63,050 nt of DNA from Saprospiraceae bacterium (GTDB lineage: Bacteria; Bacteroidota; Bacteroidia; Chitinophagales; Saprospiraceae). Below the pieces are notes generated by a model. The model worked only from the letters and a program-made list of their open reading frames with translations. It ran no database searches and was not told the DNA's origin. The position numbers were made by a program, and so were the translations under genes. How positions within the stretch are numbered: the first letter of the stretch is position 1; each line of letters starts with the position of its first letter. Below, piece by piece: positions 26,143-34,935 of the stretch. The stretch covers positions 1-63,050 of the forward strand of contig JANQHF010000113.1 of NCBI GenBank assembly GCA_028282725.1, written 5' to 3'.

Positions 26143-26187
26143 TGACAAATTTAATGTGACACATGCTTTGTCAAACGTCTTAGTTAC

Positions 26188-27522
26188 ATGTCAGAGATAA
26201 AAGAGCAAGATATACTGAAACTATTAGACGGTAATGCGTCAGCGAAAAAACTGAAGAAGTTGGAAAAATGGGCTTCTTCCGGTAAGGCCAATGCCAGGGA
26301 ACTGGAATTGTACCAAAAGATATATGACGAAGCCGGTCTTCTGTCCAGTTACAAAAAAGTCAATTCAAAAAGAGAATGGAAATTCTTCAATTCTCTCTTA
26401 GCAACCAATGTATCTACAGGTGATCTGCTGGATTACCTCGATGGTTCTGCGAATCCGGATCAACAACAAAAAGTTGAGAAATGGAAAGATCTTTCACAAG
26501 AACATCGCAATGAGTATGAAGTCTTTGATGCCATTCTGAATGAATCAGCCAGTCTGAAAGATTATCAGAGAGTCGATGAATCAGCGGCTTGGGAGTCCTT
26601 CCAGGAGGCTTTGAGAGAAAAAGAACAACACGCCAAAATGGAGATCCTTGGCACTGTCAAATCTTCTGAAGCTTCATCAACAGGAGGAGGTGTCGTACAA
26701 AGTCTTCCAAAGGAAATTGCATTTGTTCCATCCGCATCTACAGACACCGGCAGGACCAACCAGCGTTGGCTGTGGCGATCTCTTGCGATTGCTGCTTCCA
26801 TAGTATTGTTAAGCATGTTCATGTGGACCTTGTGGCAGGGCAACGGCTTTGGCTTCATGAACAACAATGGAAACAACCTCTACGCATTTTTTGAAACCCA
26901 GGAAACGCCGGCTGTTCTGAGACTGAGCGACGGATCGGTTCTTTCTTTGAACGAATTTTCTTCCGTTACATATTTCAAGGATGTCAATAAGATTGATACG
27001 CGTTCGATAACCCTTGACGGGAATGGGGAATTTGATGTAGTGAGTAATTCAGAAAAGCCATTTGTGGTGACCGCCCCGATGACAGGGGTGGGCGTTGAAG
27101 TAATAGGCACCAAATTCAGATTTGAAGATCATGAGAATTTTGTCGAGGTCATAGAAAATATTGAAGGAAGTGTCAAGGCGTATTCTCTACAGGATACGAC
27201 GATAAACGTGATCCTCGAGACCGGGGATAAATACGGCTTTGACGGTGAAAAATTCGTTGACATCCATGAGATGGAGCAAGAATACGAAGGCAAAGAATAC
27301 GACATACTTTACATACTTGATTACCTGATGGAACAATCGGGATGGAGAGTCACAAGTGCTCCTTACTCTGCCTTTGACGGTGAGGCTGATATCATAATCA
27401 ATCTGGAACAGCCTTATGAGGATATCATGGAGGATTTGAAAACACAGGCAGACTTTGATTATATCAAGTTGTCTTGCGATGGATGCTACAAAGTGACTCG
27501 TTTCCTTCCGCTGTCCGAATAA
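26188..27522 (+). CDS. FecR family anti-sigma/sensor protein with duplicated N-terminal domain
   Basis: A 444-residue inner-membrane protein. Cytoplasmic residues 9-71 and 80-142 are two copies of the same anti-sigma module with an exact 71-residue offset: D14/D85, EKW at 26-28 and 97-99, Tyr55/Tyr126, Trp64/Trp135. One TM segment follows (WLWRSLAIAASIVLLSMFMW, about 192-211), then a periplasmic FecR domain (LRLSDGSVLSLNEFSSVTY, VEVIGTKFRF, VIENIEGSVKAY) and a C-terminal DUF4974/STN-like domain from about 370. It pairs with the sigma gene 45 bases upstream. No SusC or TonB receptor gene follows. Confidence 0.9.
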   Translation: MSEIKEQDILKLLDGNASAKKLKKLEKWASSGKANARELELYQKIYDEAGLLSSYKKVNSKREWKFFNSLLATNVSTGDLLDYLDGSANPDQQQKVEKWKDLSQEHRNEYEVFDAILNESASLKDYQRVDESAAWESFQEALREKEQHAKMEILGTVKSSEASSTGGGVVQSLPKEIAFVPSASTDTGRTNQRWLWRSLAIAASIVLLSMFMWTLWQGNGFGFMNNNGNNLYAFFETQETPAVLRLSDGSVLSLNEFSSVTYFKDVNKIDTRSITLDGNGEFDVVSNSEKPFVVTAPMTGVGVEVIGTKFRFEDHENFVEVIENIEGSVKAYSLQDTTINVILETGDKYGFDGEKFVDIHEMEQEYEGKEYDILYILDYLMEQSGWRVTSAPYSAFDGEADIIINLEQPYEDIMEDLKTQADFDYIKLSCDGCYKVTRFLPLSE

Positions 27523-27570
27523 TCAATTATCCGGTGTCAATTTGGCCTTCCTTCCCGGACTTTTTCTGCT

Positions 27571-27989
27571 AGGTATTTAAAATATCTGCAGGCAGTCGCT
27601 GTCTTCCCGCTTTTGTCCGCCGTGTCGTTTCGCTTCGATGGCTTCAATCTTCAATGGTCATGGACGAATGTTCCGATTATTGCTTGTGTACTCGTGATTG
27701 ACGGTCTTGTCCTGGGAGTATTGGCAATTACTGTCAATGACAGACAACTGGCTCTATTAAACTGGAAGATCATCGAATATGCCCGATCGGAAGAAAAACT
27801 GATCTGTTGACCACGAGACAAAGGGAAGTATTTGATCCAATCGTTAAGGGAAAATCAAATAAAGAAATTACCCAAATACTTCATATCGAGTTTAGCACCT
27901 TAATATCCCACATCAACAAGATTCGCAAAATACTGGGTGTCCGGAACAGACGAGATGCCATTCGGACAGCGCGTAAATCATCAAATTGA
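27571..27989 (+). pseudogene. LuxR-type membrane-bound regulator, split by a frameshift
   Basis: The first frame encodes YLKYLQAVAVFPLLSAVSF and a TM segment (IIACVLVIDGLVLGVLAI) and runs to EEKLIC and a stop at 27808-27810. The second frame, starting on the same bases in the -1 frame, encodes a GerE helix-turn-helix (LTTRQREVFDPIVKGKSNKE to VRNRRDAIRTA). Joined, they match short Bacteroidota LuxR-type proteins with an N-terminal TM anchor. The first frame has no ATG: it is open back to the FecR stop and only TTG/GTG starts exist. A single frameshift plus 5' loss is the simplest reading; a coupled pair joined by TTGA is an alternative. Confidence 0.6.
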
Positions 27990-28093
27990 ATTCGGCTATC
28001 TAAAAATCAACCTTTTTTCAACCCCCTTTTTCCGGATGGGGTGTTTCCATTCACTGATCTTGTCTTTGTTCTTTAATCAAAAGATTTAACATC

Positions 28094-28228
28094 ATGAAGA
28101 CTTATAGATCCAACACACTTTGGTTGTCTGTTTATCTCATTATTTTTCTTTCGCCTTCAAATTCGATGGACCAGGAGTATCGTGGATATGGAGGGTCGAC
28201 CCTCCGCGGCCGTGGTATTGTTCATTAA
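28094..28228 (+). CDS. Short secreted or truncated protein (44 aa)
   Basis: The ATG frame gives a signal-peptide-like start (NTLWLSVYLIIFLSPSNS) followed by only about 20 further residues ending in YGGSTLRGRGIVH. The region where a TonB receptor gene would begin in an ECF-FecR locus is here, so this may be the leftover start of a lost exported protein. A 16-bp perfect palindrome lies inside it at 28190-28205. No family recognised; it may not be translated. Confidence 0.3.
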   Translation: MKTYRSNTLWLSVYLIIFLSPSNSMDQEYRGYGGSTLRGRGIVH

Positions 28229-28236
28229 CGGGTTGA

Positions 28237-29136
28237 TTAGTACGTCGTACTGGGCTGTTCGGATTCTTCCATTGAAGCTTTAGCACGTTCGGCCTTGACA
28301 AGTTCTCCAATCGTCTTGTTAACCAGACCATTCATCATGATCTTTGTATACAGGACCGGAAACCATTGTATGATTCGTGCCAGCCTTCTTGCGTCACTGC
28401 CGATCAACAGGCGTTTCTTTTTCTTTTCAATCGCTTTAATTATAGCTTTAGCAGCATAGGCAGGGGTATTGATAAAACTTTTTTCGAATTCCGCATTCGT
28501 GTCAGCCTTTTCCTGCTCGGAAATGCGATCATCATTCCACCTTGCGTTTTTTACGATATTGGTTTGAATACCTCCCGGATGAATACTCAGGATATTCACA
28601 TGTGGAAATTCTATGGCCGCTTCCATTCTCAATGTCTCAGTAAATCCCCTGATGGCAAATTTCGAAGAACAATAGGCGGAGTTCTTGGCTAAAGCACCCA
28701 TTCCCAAAATGCTGGAGACATTGGCTAGCGTTGCTTCCTTACTTTTACGCAAATACGGCAGGAAGGCTTTCGTCCCATAGACCATGCCCCAGAAATTGAT
28801 GTTCATCAACCATTCAAATTCATCCAACCGCGTTTCCTCTACAGAAAACGGACCCAGGGCCACGCCAGCATTGTTGATCACAACATCCACTCTTGTAAAA
28901 TGTCCGGCAACCTGTGATGCATAGTGCTGATAGTCCTCCCAATTGGCGACATCCAGAATACTCGAGTGAACAGTCGCTCCGATGGACTCCACTTCTTCCC
29001 GGATCTTGGACAGATGCTCTGCGGATATATCCGAGATGGCAAGTTTGGCTCCCTTTTTCGCACATTCCAAAGCTAAAGCCTTTCCAATTCCCGAGCCGGC
29101 ACCACTGATAACTACAACTTTCTGACTGATATCCAT
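28237..29136 (-). CDS. Short-chain dehydrogenase/reductase
   Basis: A 299-residue classical SDR. The NAD(P)-binding motif is SGAGSGIGKALALE (about 10-23), NNAGVALG follows near 88, and the catalytic Ser lies in ANVSSILGMG. The Tyr and Lys are in YCSSKFA (YxxxK) near 155-159. The C-terminal extension with KKKKRLLIGSDARRLARI resembles retinol-dehydrogenase-like or acyl-acetoin-type SDRs. Its start is four bases after the stop of the Gfo/Idh/MocA gene, so the two form an operon. Substrate unknown. Confidence 0.92.
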   Translation of the reverse strand: MDISQKVVVISGAGSGIGKALALECAKKGAKLAISDISAEHLSKIREEVESIGATVHSSILDVANWEDYQHYASQVAGHFTRVDVVINNAGVALGPFSVEETRLDEFEWLMNINFWGMVYGTKAFLPYLRKSKEATLANVSSILGMGALAKNSAYCSSKFAIRGFTETLRMEAAIEFPHVNILSIHPGGIQTNIVKNARWNDDRISEQEKADTNAEFEKSFINTPAYAAKAIIKAIEKKKKRLLIGSDARRLARIIQWFPVLYTKIMMNGLVNKTIGELVKAERAKASMEESEQPSTTY

Positions 29137-29140
29137 AATA

Positions 29141-30613
29141 TCAAATTAATTGCCACCCTTCCCGATAGTTTCGTGAGACATATCGATTCGCTTCATCATA
29201 ATTGGTAATCTTCATAGACTCCCCATCCCACAAAAGCTTCTTGCGACCATTGAACTGTCTCCTTCCATTCTCTCCAATAGCCCCTTCCGAGTAACTCCTG
29301 ATCGCTAAATTACCCATGAGTACCGTCTCTGTCAATGGACCGCTATAATCAAAACTTGAAGTCAACTGCCGGTGCTCCGGCGAATTGAATCCTGCCTTAC
29401 ATGCTTCGGCCCATGAAGCCTGGTGTCCTCTTTCCGGTAAATTCAAATACGGTCTGTCCACAACATAGTCATCCGGCATGGTCATTTGATCCCCGTTATT
29501 AAAATAAATCTTGGGATTGCTACCATAGGTGCCACATGTGATAATGCCTTTTTCACCGATCATGATCACACCATTTCCACTACCATTTTCTCCAAGATCG
29601 TCATCGGCAGGAATCAAATCGGGATGAAATGGCCGGATTCCTCCGTCTGTCCAATGAAATTTCAAAGTTGAAGGATTTTTATCCGTTGCCTCAAACTTGA
29701 TCTGAACGCTCGACGACGGTGGACATCCTTCCGGAATATATTCCGGCATCCAATCTCTTGTAAATACCTGCCCTACGCTGCATTCCACTTCAGTCGGATA
29801 TCCCAATCCCAACACGCGAAAAGGTGTATCGATCAAATGACATCCCATATCTCCTAGTGCACCTGTACCAAAATTCCACCAACCTCGCCATTTAAATGGA
29901 TGATAAAGTGGGTGATAATCAACGGGTTCGGCAGGTCCTATAAACAAGTCCCATTCTTGTGCAGAAATATGAGCAGGCAGGTCAACTTTTTCAGTCGGCA
30001 CTGGTATACCCTGGGGCCAGACCGGTCGATTTGTCCATACGTGGACCGTATGAACACTACCAATTTTCCCTTCATTAAACCAGTCTGCCATCAATTGTTG
30101 GGATGGATTGGAAGCTCCCTGGTTGCCCATTTGAGATACGATCTTATGTTCCCTGGCAGCAAGTGTCAATTGTCGTGCCTCATAAATGTTATGGGTCAAG
30201 GGCTTCTGGACATATACATGGATTCCCAATTCCATGGCCACCATGGCGGCCACTCCATGGACGTGATCCGGCGCTGATATGGTCACTGCATCAATGTCGT
30301 CTTTCATTTCCTCAAGCATCACCCTGAAATCACTATAAAACTTTGCTTCCGGGAATGCTCCAATGGACCTCGAACATCTCTGCTTATCAATATCGCATAA
30401 TGCAACCACTTTATTTTTTCCATTGTTCCAGGCATTCCGGATATCAGATGTTCCCTTACCCCCGGCTCCAATAGCTGCCAGGTTAAGTTGATCACTGGGG
30501 CGGATGTGTCCCTTTGCTACGATATGGCTGGGCACGATAAAGAAGGACCCGACTGCCAGGCTACTGTTCTTGATGAATTTTCTTCTTGAAGAATTAGACT
30601 TTCCCTTTTTCAT
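29141..30613 (-). CDS. Gfo/Idh/MocA family oxidoreductase with Tat signal
   Basis: A 490-residue, probably exported oxidoreductase. The N terminus carries a twin-arginine signal (SSRRKFIKNSSLAVGSFF). The Rossmann part has AAIGAGGKGTSDI and later EKPLTHN-type KPLTHNIYEAR (here YVQKPLTHN). The second domain includes GALGDMGCHLIDTPFRVLG. Such Tat-exported dehydrogenases act on sugars or cyclitols in the periplasm and are abundant in Bacteroidota and Planctomycetes. It is the first gene of a two-gene unit with an SDR. Confidence 0.92.
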   Translation of the reverse strand: MKKGKSNSSRRKFIKNSSLAVGSFFIVPSHIVAKGHIRPSDQLNLAAIGAGGKGTSDIRNAWNNGKNKVVALCDIDKQRCSRSIGAFPEAKFYSDFRVMLEEMKDDIDAVTISAPDHVHGVAAMVAMELGIHVYVQKPLTHNIYEARQLTLAAREHKIVSQMGNQGASNPSQQLMADWFNEGKIGSVHTVHVWTNRPVWPQGIPVPTEKVDLPAHISAQEWDLFIGPAEPVDYHPLYHPFKWRGWWNFGTGALGDMGCHLIDTPFRVLGLGYPTEVECSVGQVFTRDWMPEYIPEGCPPSSSVQIKFEATDKNPSTLKFHWTDGGIRPFHPDLIPADDDLGENGSGNGVIMIGEKGIITCGTYGSNPKIYFNNGDQMTMPDDYVVDRPYLNLPERGHQASWAEACKAGFNSPEHRQLTSSFDYSGPLTETVLMGNLAIRSYSEGAIGENGRRQFNGRKKLLWDGESMKITNYDEANRYVSRNYREGWQLI

Positions 30614-30657
30614 TGAAATATGATTTGCGACGAATGTAATGAATGTCTATTAAATTT

Positions 30658-30665
30658 ATGTTTGA
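30658..30665 (+). promoter_or_regulatory. Possible -7 element upstream of the dioxygenase gene
   Basis: TATGTTTG matches TAnnTTTG 40 bases upstream of the ATG at 30706. A TTTG lies at 30625-30628, but 29 bases away, further than the usual 19-22, so the promoter call is tentative. Confidence 0.3.
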
Positions 30666-30705
30666 CAACTTTGTCTAAGTAATATGCCATAAAGAATCTC
30701 TATCA

Positions 30706-31515
30706 ATGAATCTCGACTTTCTCGACATCCCTATGCCAACCACGCCGGAACAAATTCGGTTTTTTCAATCGAACAAGTATATAAAAATCAAAAATGTATT
30801 GTCGGACGAAATCATCAGATATTTCAACTCCGCTATTACAAAGCGAGTGGAGCAGCTCAACGACGTCGACACACCCATCAACGAGCGGGATACCTACGGA
30901 AAGGCATTTTTGCAACTTATGAATCTATGGTGTACAGATGAAATTGTCAGGAAGTTGGTATTTAGTAAGCGCATTGCACGACTGGCATCAGATCTTATGG
31001 AAGTAAATGGTGTCCGTCTTTATCATGATCAGGCCCTCTTTAAGGAAGCCGGCGGCGGCTTTACACCCTGGCATGCCGATCAATACTATTGGCCATTGAC
31101 CACGGACAAGACGATTACTGCCTGGATACCGCTACAGCCGACGCCTCTTGAAATGGGACCGCTTGAATTCAGCGCCGGAAGCCATCAAATCCAGGAAGGA
31201 CGGAATCTCATGATCAGTGACGATAGTGAATCCATTATTGGACAAAGGCTGAGAGTCACGGATTTTAACCATGTTATAGAACCTTTTGATCTGGGAGAAA
31301 TCAGTTTTCATTCAGGCTGGGTATTTCATCGGGCCGGACCAAATCAGACAGACCATATGAGGAAGGTAATGACCATCATTTACATGGATAAGGACATGAA
31401 ACTGAAAAAACCGGAAAATGAAAATCAAGTAAATGATTGGAAGACCTGGTGTCCTGGAGTGGAAGTTGGGAAAATCATCGATTCACCACTGAATCCCATA
31501 TTATACGAAGCATAA
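30706..31515 (+). CDS. Phytanoyl-CoA dioxygenase (PhyH) family protein
   Basis: A 269-residue Fe(II)/2-oxoglutarate oxygenase. The iron ligands are His and Asp of TPWHADQYYWP and a distal His in VFHRAGPNQ; the Arg/Ser needed for 2-oxoglutarate follow near HMRKVMTIIYMD. The N terminus MPTTPEQIRFFQSNKYIKIK is typical of PhyH proteins. It would hydroxylate a small metabolite, not necessarily phytanoyl-CoA. It is divergent from the Gfo/Idh/MocA gene. Confidence 0.88.
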   Translation: MNLDFLDIPMPTTPEQIRFFQSNKYIKIKNVLSDEIIRYFNSAITKRVEQLNDVDTPINERDTYGKAFLQLMNLWCTDEIVRKLVFSKRIARLASDLMEVNGVRLYHDQALFKEAGGGFTPWHADQYYWPLTTDKTITAWIPLQPTPLEMGPLEFSAGSHQIQEGRNLMISDDSESIIGQRLRVTDFNHVIEPFDLGEISFHSGWVFHRAGPNQTDHMRKVMTIIYMDKDMKLKKPENENQVNDWKTWCPGVEVGKIIDSPLNPILYEA

Positions 31516-31564
31516 ATAACGAGTCTGCACAGATGAAAGTATGGCTTGCAATCCTGTAGGTTGA

Positions 31565-32467
31565 CTATCTCAACTCCCTCAGCAAATCCGCCTGGGATGG
31601 GTCGATCGCAGCCATCACATTATAGACCTGTCTTTGTTCGGATTTTACAGAATTCTTAAAGATCTCGAGGATTTCCTGTCGCTTTGCATTACTGAACATT
31701 TGAACGACCATAGCATTCCGATAGGTATTACTCACCTGGCCGACGGATTTAACGGCGGAAAGCACTATAGCCTTGCTTCTGCTAATATCGTTATGCATTT
31801 TATCAAGGCCGTTCCTATGATAATCATATATCGCCTGACGCATTATTTTCACCCTGGGATTCAAAATATTCTCTATTAGCCAATACCGGTTTCGCTCCCC
31901 TCCCAGTGCAGCCCAGCTTCTGTCCGCACTACTCACATTTGCCGGCACATTATTGATAATGTCCTGGGCAATCTTGAAATAAGGATCTCCTCCTGAAGGG
32001 CTGAATGTGTCATAGTCATATCCAAGGATAACATAAGCGTAGAAGGTCAGAATGGAAGAAAGGTTATCCGTAAAGTTATTCCTGTTGTTTAAGATCGGAG
32101 TGAGTGGTTCATAATTAAATGACACATCCTTGTCTACATGGTTGAGCACCGGTGAGGTGTAGTTACTCATATAGACCGGACGCCCTGTATTCACATATAT
32201 GTCTGCTATGAATGAATTGGCGGATGGATCATTTTTGATATTGATCTGAATGGAGCCTTCAATTCTTTCTTCTTTTTCAAAATCATCATTGGTCCACTGC
32301 GTATTGTTAAAGAATTCCCCAATGGCCTTCTCAAGTGTTTTGAGTGTTTTTGGATCAGCCGTTTTCAACGCCGGAAAGGTGATTTGGACATCCATAGTCA
32401 ACTCCTGGGCGGGAAGAGATATTTTCAAAAAGAGAATTATCAAACAGGTAAAGAGGGATCTAGTCAT
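31565..32467 (-). CDS. porD: PorD-like DUF4835 protein
   Basis: A 300-residue protein with signal peptide (LFTCLIILFLKISLPAQ) and the DUF4835 layout: AIGEFFNNTQWTNDDF, SNYTSPVLNHVDKDVSFNYE, LTFYAYVILGYDYDTF and MQMFSNAKRQEILEIF-like (here VVQMFSNAKRQEIL). DUF4835 corresponds to PorD, a factor linked to type IX secretion. The gene overlaps coaBC by eight bases and lies in the conserved block bamD-rpoZ-coaBC-porD. In other Bacteroidota recN usually follows; here the downstream neighbour is instead a convergent dioxygenase gene. Confidence 0.85.
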   Translation of the reverse strand: MTRSLFTCLIILFLKISLPAQELTMDVQITFPALKTADPKTLKTLEKAIGEFFNNTQWTNDDFEKEERIEGSIQINIKNDPSANSFIADIYVNTGRPVYMSNYTSPVLNHVDKDVSFNYEPLTPILNNRNNFTDNLSSILTFYAYVILGYDYDTFSPSGGDPYFKIAQDIINNVPANVSSADRSWAALGGERNRYWLIENILNPRVKIMRQAIYDYHRNGLDKMHNDISRSKAIVLSAVKSVGQVSNTYRNAMVVQMFSNAKRQEILEIFKNSVKSEQRQVYNVMAAIDPSQADLLRELR

Positions 32468-33662
32468 CGCTATTGTTTTCGTGTATCAGGGATAAGGTCA
32501 TGTCTACAATGTCAGCAGCAACGTCCTTTTTGCTCTTCAGATCGAATGATTGCTCCAAACCGTTTTTAGTAAAGATGGTCACCTTATTTGTTGTATGTCC
32601 AAAGCCGGCACCCTTATCTTTCAGTGAATTTAAAACGATCAAGTCAAAGTTTTTCTTATTCATCTTTTCCACAGCATTGAATTTTTCATTGCTGGTTTCC
32701 AATGCAAATCCCACGGAGATCTGTTCATTTTTTTTCATAGAACCCAAGGTCAAGGCAATATCGGTTGTTCGTTTCAGGGGAATAGAAAGTTCACCCTCCT
32801 TCTTTTTTACCTTTTCATGACTAGGAGCCGCAGGGGTATAATCTGCAACAGCCGCTGCAAAGAATGCAATATCGACGTCTTCCCATTCTTCCTGGCAAGC
32901 CTTAAACATTTCATCTGCTGATAAGACGGATATGATCCTTATTTGTGCCACATGAGAAGTCAATTGCGTGGGACCGAGTACCAGACTCACTGTGGCACCT
33001 CTCGATGCACATTCTTCAGCCAGCGCGATGCCCATCCTGCCGGTACTGAAATTGCTGATAAACCGGACCGGATCAATCCTCTCTTGTGTCGGACCGGCAG
33101 TGATCAAGACTTTTTTCCCGCTCAGGTCAGCTTTTTTTTTTGAAAGCTGCTGAACAATGGAGAAAATATCCTCTGGTTCTGCCATCCTGCCATCACCGAC
33201 CAGGCCACTTGCCAACTCCCCAAAGCCCACCGGAATTAATTGATTTCCGTAACCCTCTAATTGTTCAACATTGGCTTGTGTAGCGGGATGCTTCCACATA
33301 TCCAGGTCCATGGCAGGAGCAAACAGCACCGGACATTTGGCACTCAGATAAGTGGCAACTACAATATTGTCCGAGAGACCAGAGGCCATTTTTGATAGGG
33401 TGACGGCAGTAGCAGGAGCAATGATCATCACGTCGGCCCAAAGGCCCAAGTCAACATGATTATTCCAGCTCTCTTCACTGATAATGTCGGAATGTACTTC
33501 GTTTTTTGAAAGGGTTTCAAAACTAAGAGGGGCGACAAACTCCTTTGAAGTCGGCGTCATTAATACCTTTACGTCGTATCCCGACTTCACGAGTAAACGC
33601 ACAAGCAACAAAGCCTTATAAGCAGCTATGCTGCCCGTAACTCCGAGAATGACGTTTTTCAT
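32460..33662 (-). CDS. coaBC: Bifunctional phosphopantothenoylcysteine decarboxylase/ligase
   Basis: A 400-residue bifunctional enzyme of CoA biosynthesis. The N-terminal CoaC flavoprotein domain starts with VILGVTGSIAAYKA and carries the active His in NNHVDLGLWAD. The PAPANA-type motif is APATAVTLSKMASG. The CoaB ligase half starts near VLITAGPTQERIDPVRFISN and holds AAAVADYTP and the KKKEGELSIPL stretch. Length is standard. It is co-transcribed within the bamD-rpoZ-coaBC-porD block. Confidence 0.95.
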   Translation of the reverse strand: MKNVILGVTGSIAAYKALLLVRLLVKSGYDVKVLMTPTSKEFVAPLSFETLSKNEVHSDIISEESWNNHVDLGLWADVMIIAPATAVTLSKMASGLSDNIVVATYLSAKCPVLFAPAMDLDMWKHPATQANVEQLEGYGNQLIPVGFGELASGLVGDGRMAEPEDIFSIVQQLSKKKADLSGKKVLITAGPTQERIDPVRFISNFSTGRMGIALAEECASRGATVSLVLGPTQLTSHVAQIRIISVLSADEMFKACQEEWEDVDIAFFAAAVADYTPAAPSHEKVKKKEGELSIPLKRTTDIALTLGSMKKNEQISVGFALETSNEKFNAVEKMNKKNFDLIVLNSLKDKGAGFGHTTNKVTIFTKNGLEQSFDLKSKKDVAADIVDMTLSLIHENNSDD

Positions 33663-33674
33663 AGCGGAGAAAAC

Positions 33675-34022
33675 TTAAAACTCCTCTTCTTCCTCTTCTC
33701 TTTCCGGGTAGGCGTATTCGAGTCTTTCGCCGAGGTATTCTTCGATTGCAATAATGCTCGGATTTGGTAGCTTTTCATAGAATTTGGATATTTCAATTTG
33801 CTCCTTATTCTCCTGAATCTCCTCAATTCTATCCGTAACGATGGCAAATTCCTCAAGTTTGCCGTGAAGCTCATGTTTTATATCCACACTAAGTTTCCTG
33901 GCTCTTTTCTCTATGATTGCAATTACCTCATAGATATTTCCAATGGAGTCGGCAAGATCAGTGATGTCCCGAGCTCTGACATTGGGATTAAGACCTTGGA
34001 CCTTCGTTTTAATATCAGCCAT
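33675..34022 (-). CDS. rpoZ: RNA polymerase omega-like subunit
   Basis: A 115-residue protein of the Bacteroidota RpoZ type: VRARDITDLADSIGNIYEVIAII at the start (the segment that contacts the beta-prime subunit) and KRARKLSVDIKHEL. The C-terminal half is acidic and ends in a Glu-rich tail. It is longer and more divergent than E. coli omega but is the standard form between bamD and coaBC in this phylum. Its start overlaps the bamD stop by eight bases. Confidence 0.85.
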   Translation of the reverse strand: MADIKTKVQGLNPNVRARDITDLADSIGNIYEVIAIIEKRARKLSVDIKHELHGKLEEFAIVTDRIEEIQENKEQIEISKFYEKLPNPSIIAIEEYLGERLEYAYPEREEEEEEF

Positions 34023-34821
34023 TTTGAATGTTATTTAATTCTTGTTCGCTTTGAGTTTTATAGGCGATGACTTCTTCTTTGCGAGAGCCATCATCATGCC
34101 TTTTGAGATAGGCATCACATCTATCTATTGTCTTTTTATACCGCTCCTCTTGCCTGGCAAAGATGCTGTTATTCGCCCAATCCAGACTTGCCCTGATGAT
34201 AATGTATCTGGCCTCCTCTGCACTTTCGGATTCGGGAAAATCCTTCAGAAGGTTTTCCAGTGTCTGAATGGCAGAGCTATAGTTCCTGGTATTGTAATAT
34301 AATTTTCCTGATTCAAAAGCCTTTTTTTCCATCTTGAGCCTCAACTCATCGATGTACCTGTTGCAATCACTGATCCTTTCACTTTCCGGGAAAGTATTTA
34401 CAAATAATTGAAATGCATCAATCGCCTTTTGACTGGACTCCTGGTCGAGTTGATGCCTGGGACTCAGACGATAGTTAGAATAAGCACTCAGGTACATTGC
34501 CTCCTCTCTTCTTGGACTCGCTGTAAATGTGTCTGAAAAGCTCTTAAAATAGTGGGAACTGGATATGAAACTCCCATTCAGGTAATTCGCCATGGCAAAA
34601 CTGAATGCGATGTCCTCGGCTTCCGCCCGCCCCCGGAAAGCCGGGATTACCATTTCATAAAGAGTAATTGCCTTTCGATACTCCTCCTTTTCGTACAACC
34701 GGTCCGCTTCTTCCAGCATTTTTTCAGCATTGCCGGACGTTCTGATCTTTTCAAATTCCGAACGACATCCGATACCTGACACAAGAAGAAGGACCAAGAA
34801 TATGTTACTGGCAACTCTCAT
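34015..34821 (-). CDS. bamD: Outer-membrane assembly lipoprotein BamD
   Basis: A 268-residue lipoprotein (lipobox LLLVSGIGC, Cys at about 19) made of tetratricopeptide repeats: AEEADRLYEKEEYRKAITLY-like (here LEEADRLYEKEEYRKAITLY), DAFQLFVNTFPESERI and SAIQTLENLLKDFPESESAEEA. BamD works with BamA in inserting outer-membrane barrels. It is the first gene of the bamD-rpoZ-coaBC-porD operon. A TAATTTTG promoter element ends only seven bases upstream of the ATG, which implies a nearly leaderless mRNA. Confidence 0.92.
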   Translation of the reverse strand: MRVASNIFLVLLLVSGIGCRSEFEKIRTSGNAEKMLEEADRLYEKEEYRKAITLYEMVIPAFRGRAEAEDIAFSFAMANYLNGSFISSSHYFKSFSDTFTASPRREEAMYLSAYSNYRLSPRHQLDQESSQKAIDAFQLFVNTFPESERISDCNRYIDELRLKMEKKAFESGKLYYNTRNYSSAIQTLENLLKDFPESESAEEARYIIIRASLDWANNSIFARQEERYKKTIDRCDAYLKRHDDGSRKEEVIAYKTQSEQELNNIQNG

Positions 34822-34828
34822 CGGCGCG

Positions 34829-34836
34829 CAAAATTA
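34829..34836 (-). promoter_or_regulatory. -7 element of the bamD operon
   Basis: TAATTTTG on the - strand fits TAnnTTTG and is followed by CGCGCCG, as in the promoter at 2690. ATTG stands about 20 bases upstream in the -33 position. The predicted transcription start falls on or next to the bamD ATG. Confidence 0.45.
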
Positions 34837-34935
34837 CTTTAATTATCAAGACTTATCAATTATTTTTTAAGAACGAACCAGGATCAGATACGCGTGCCTG
34901 CCTCATCTGTTTATCAGAATTTTAACTTGCATTGT

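Noticed and set aside
28239-28251. AGTACG-T-CGTACT palindrome at the end of the SDR gene
   Set aside because: It lies inside coding sequence at the C terminus and is short; chance is likely.
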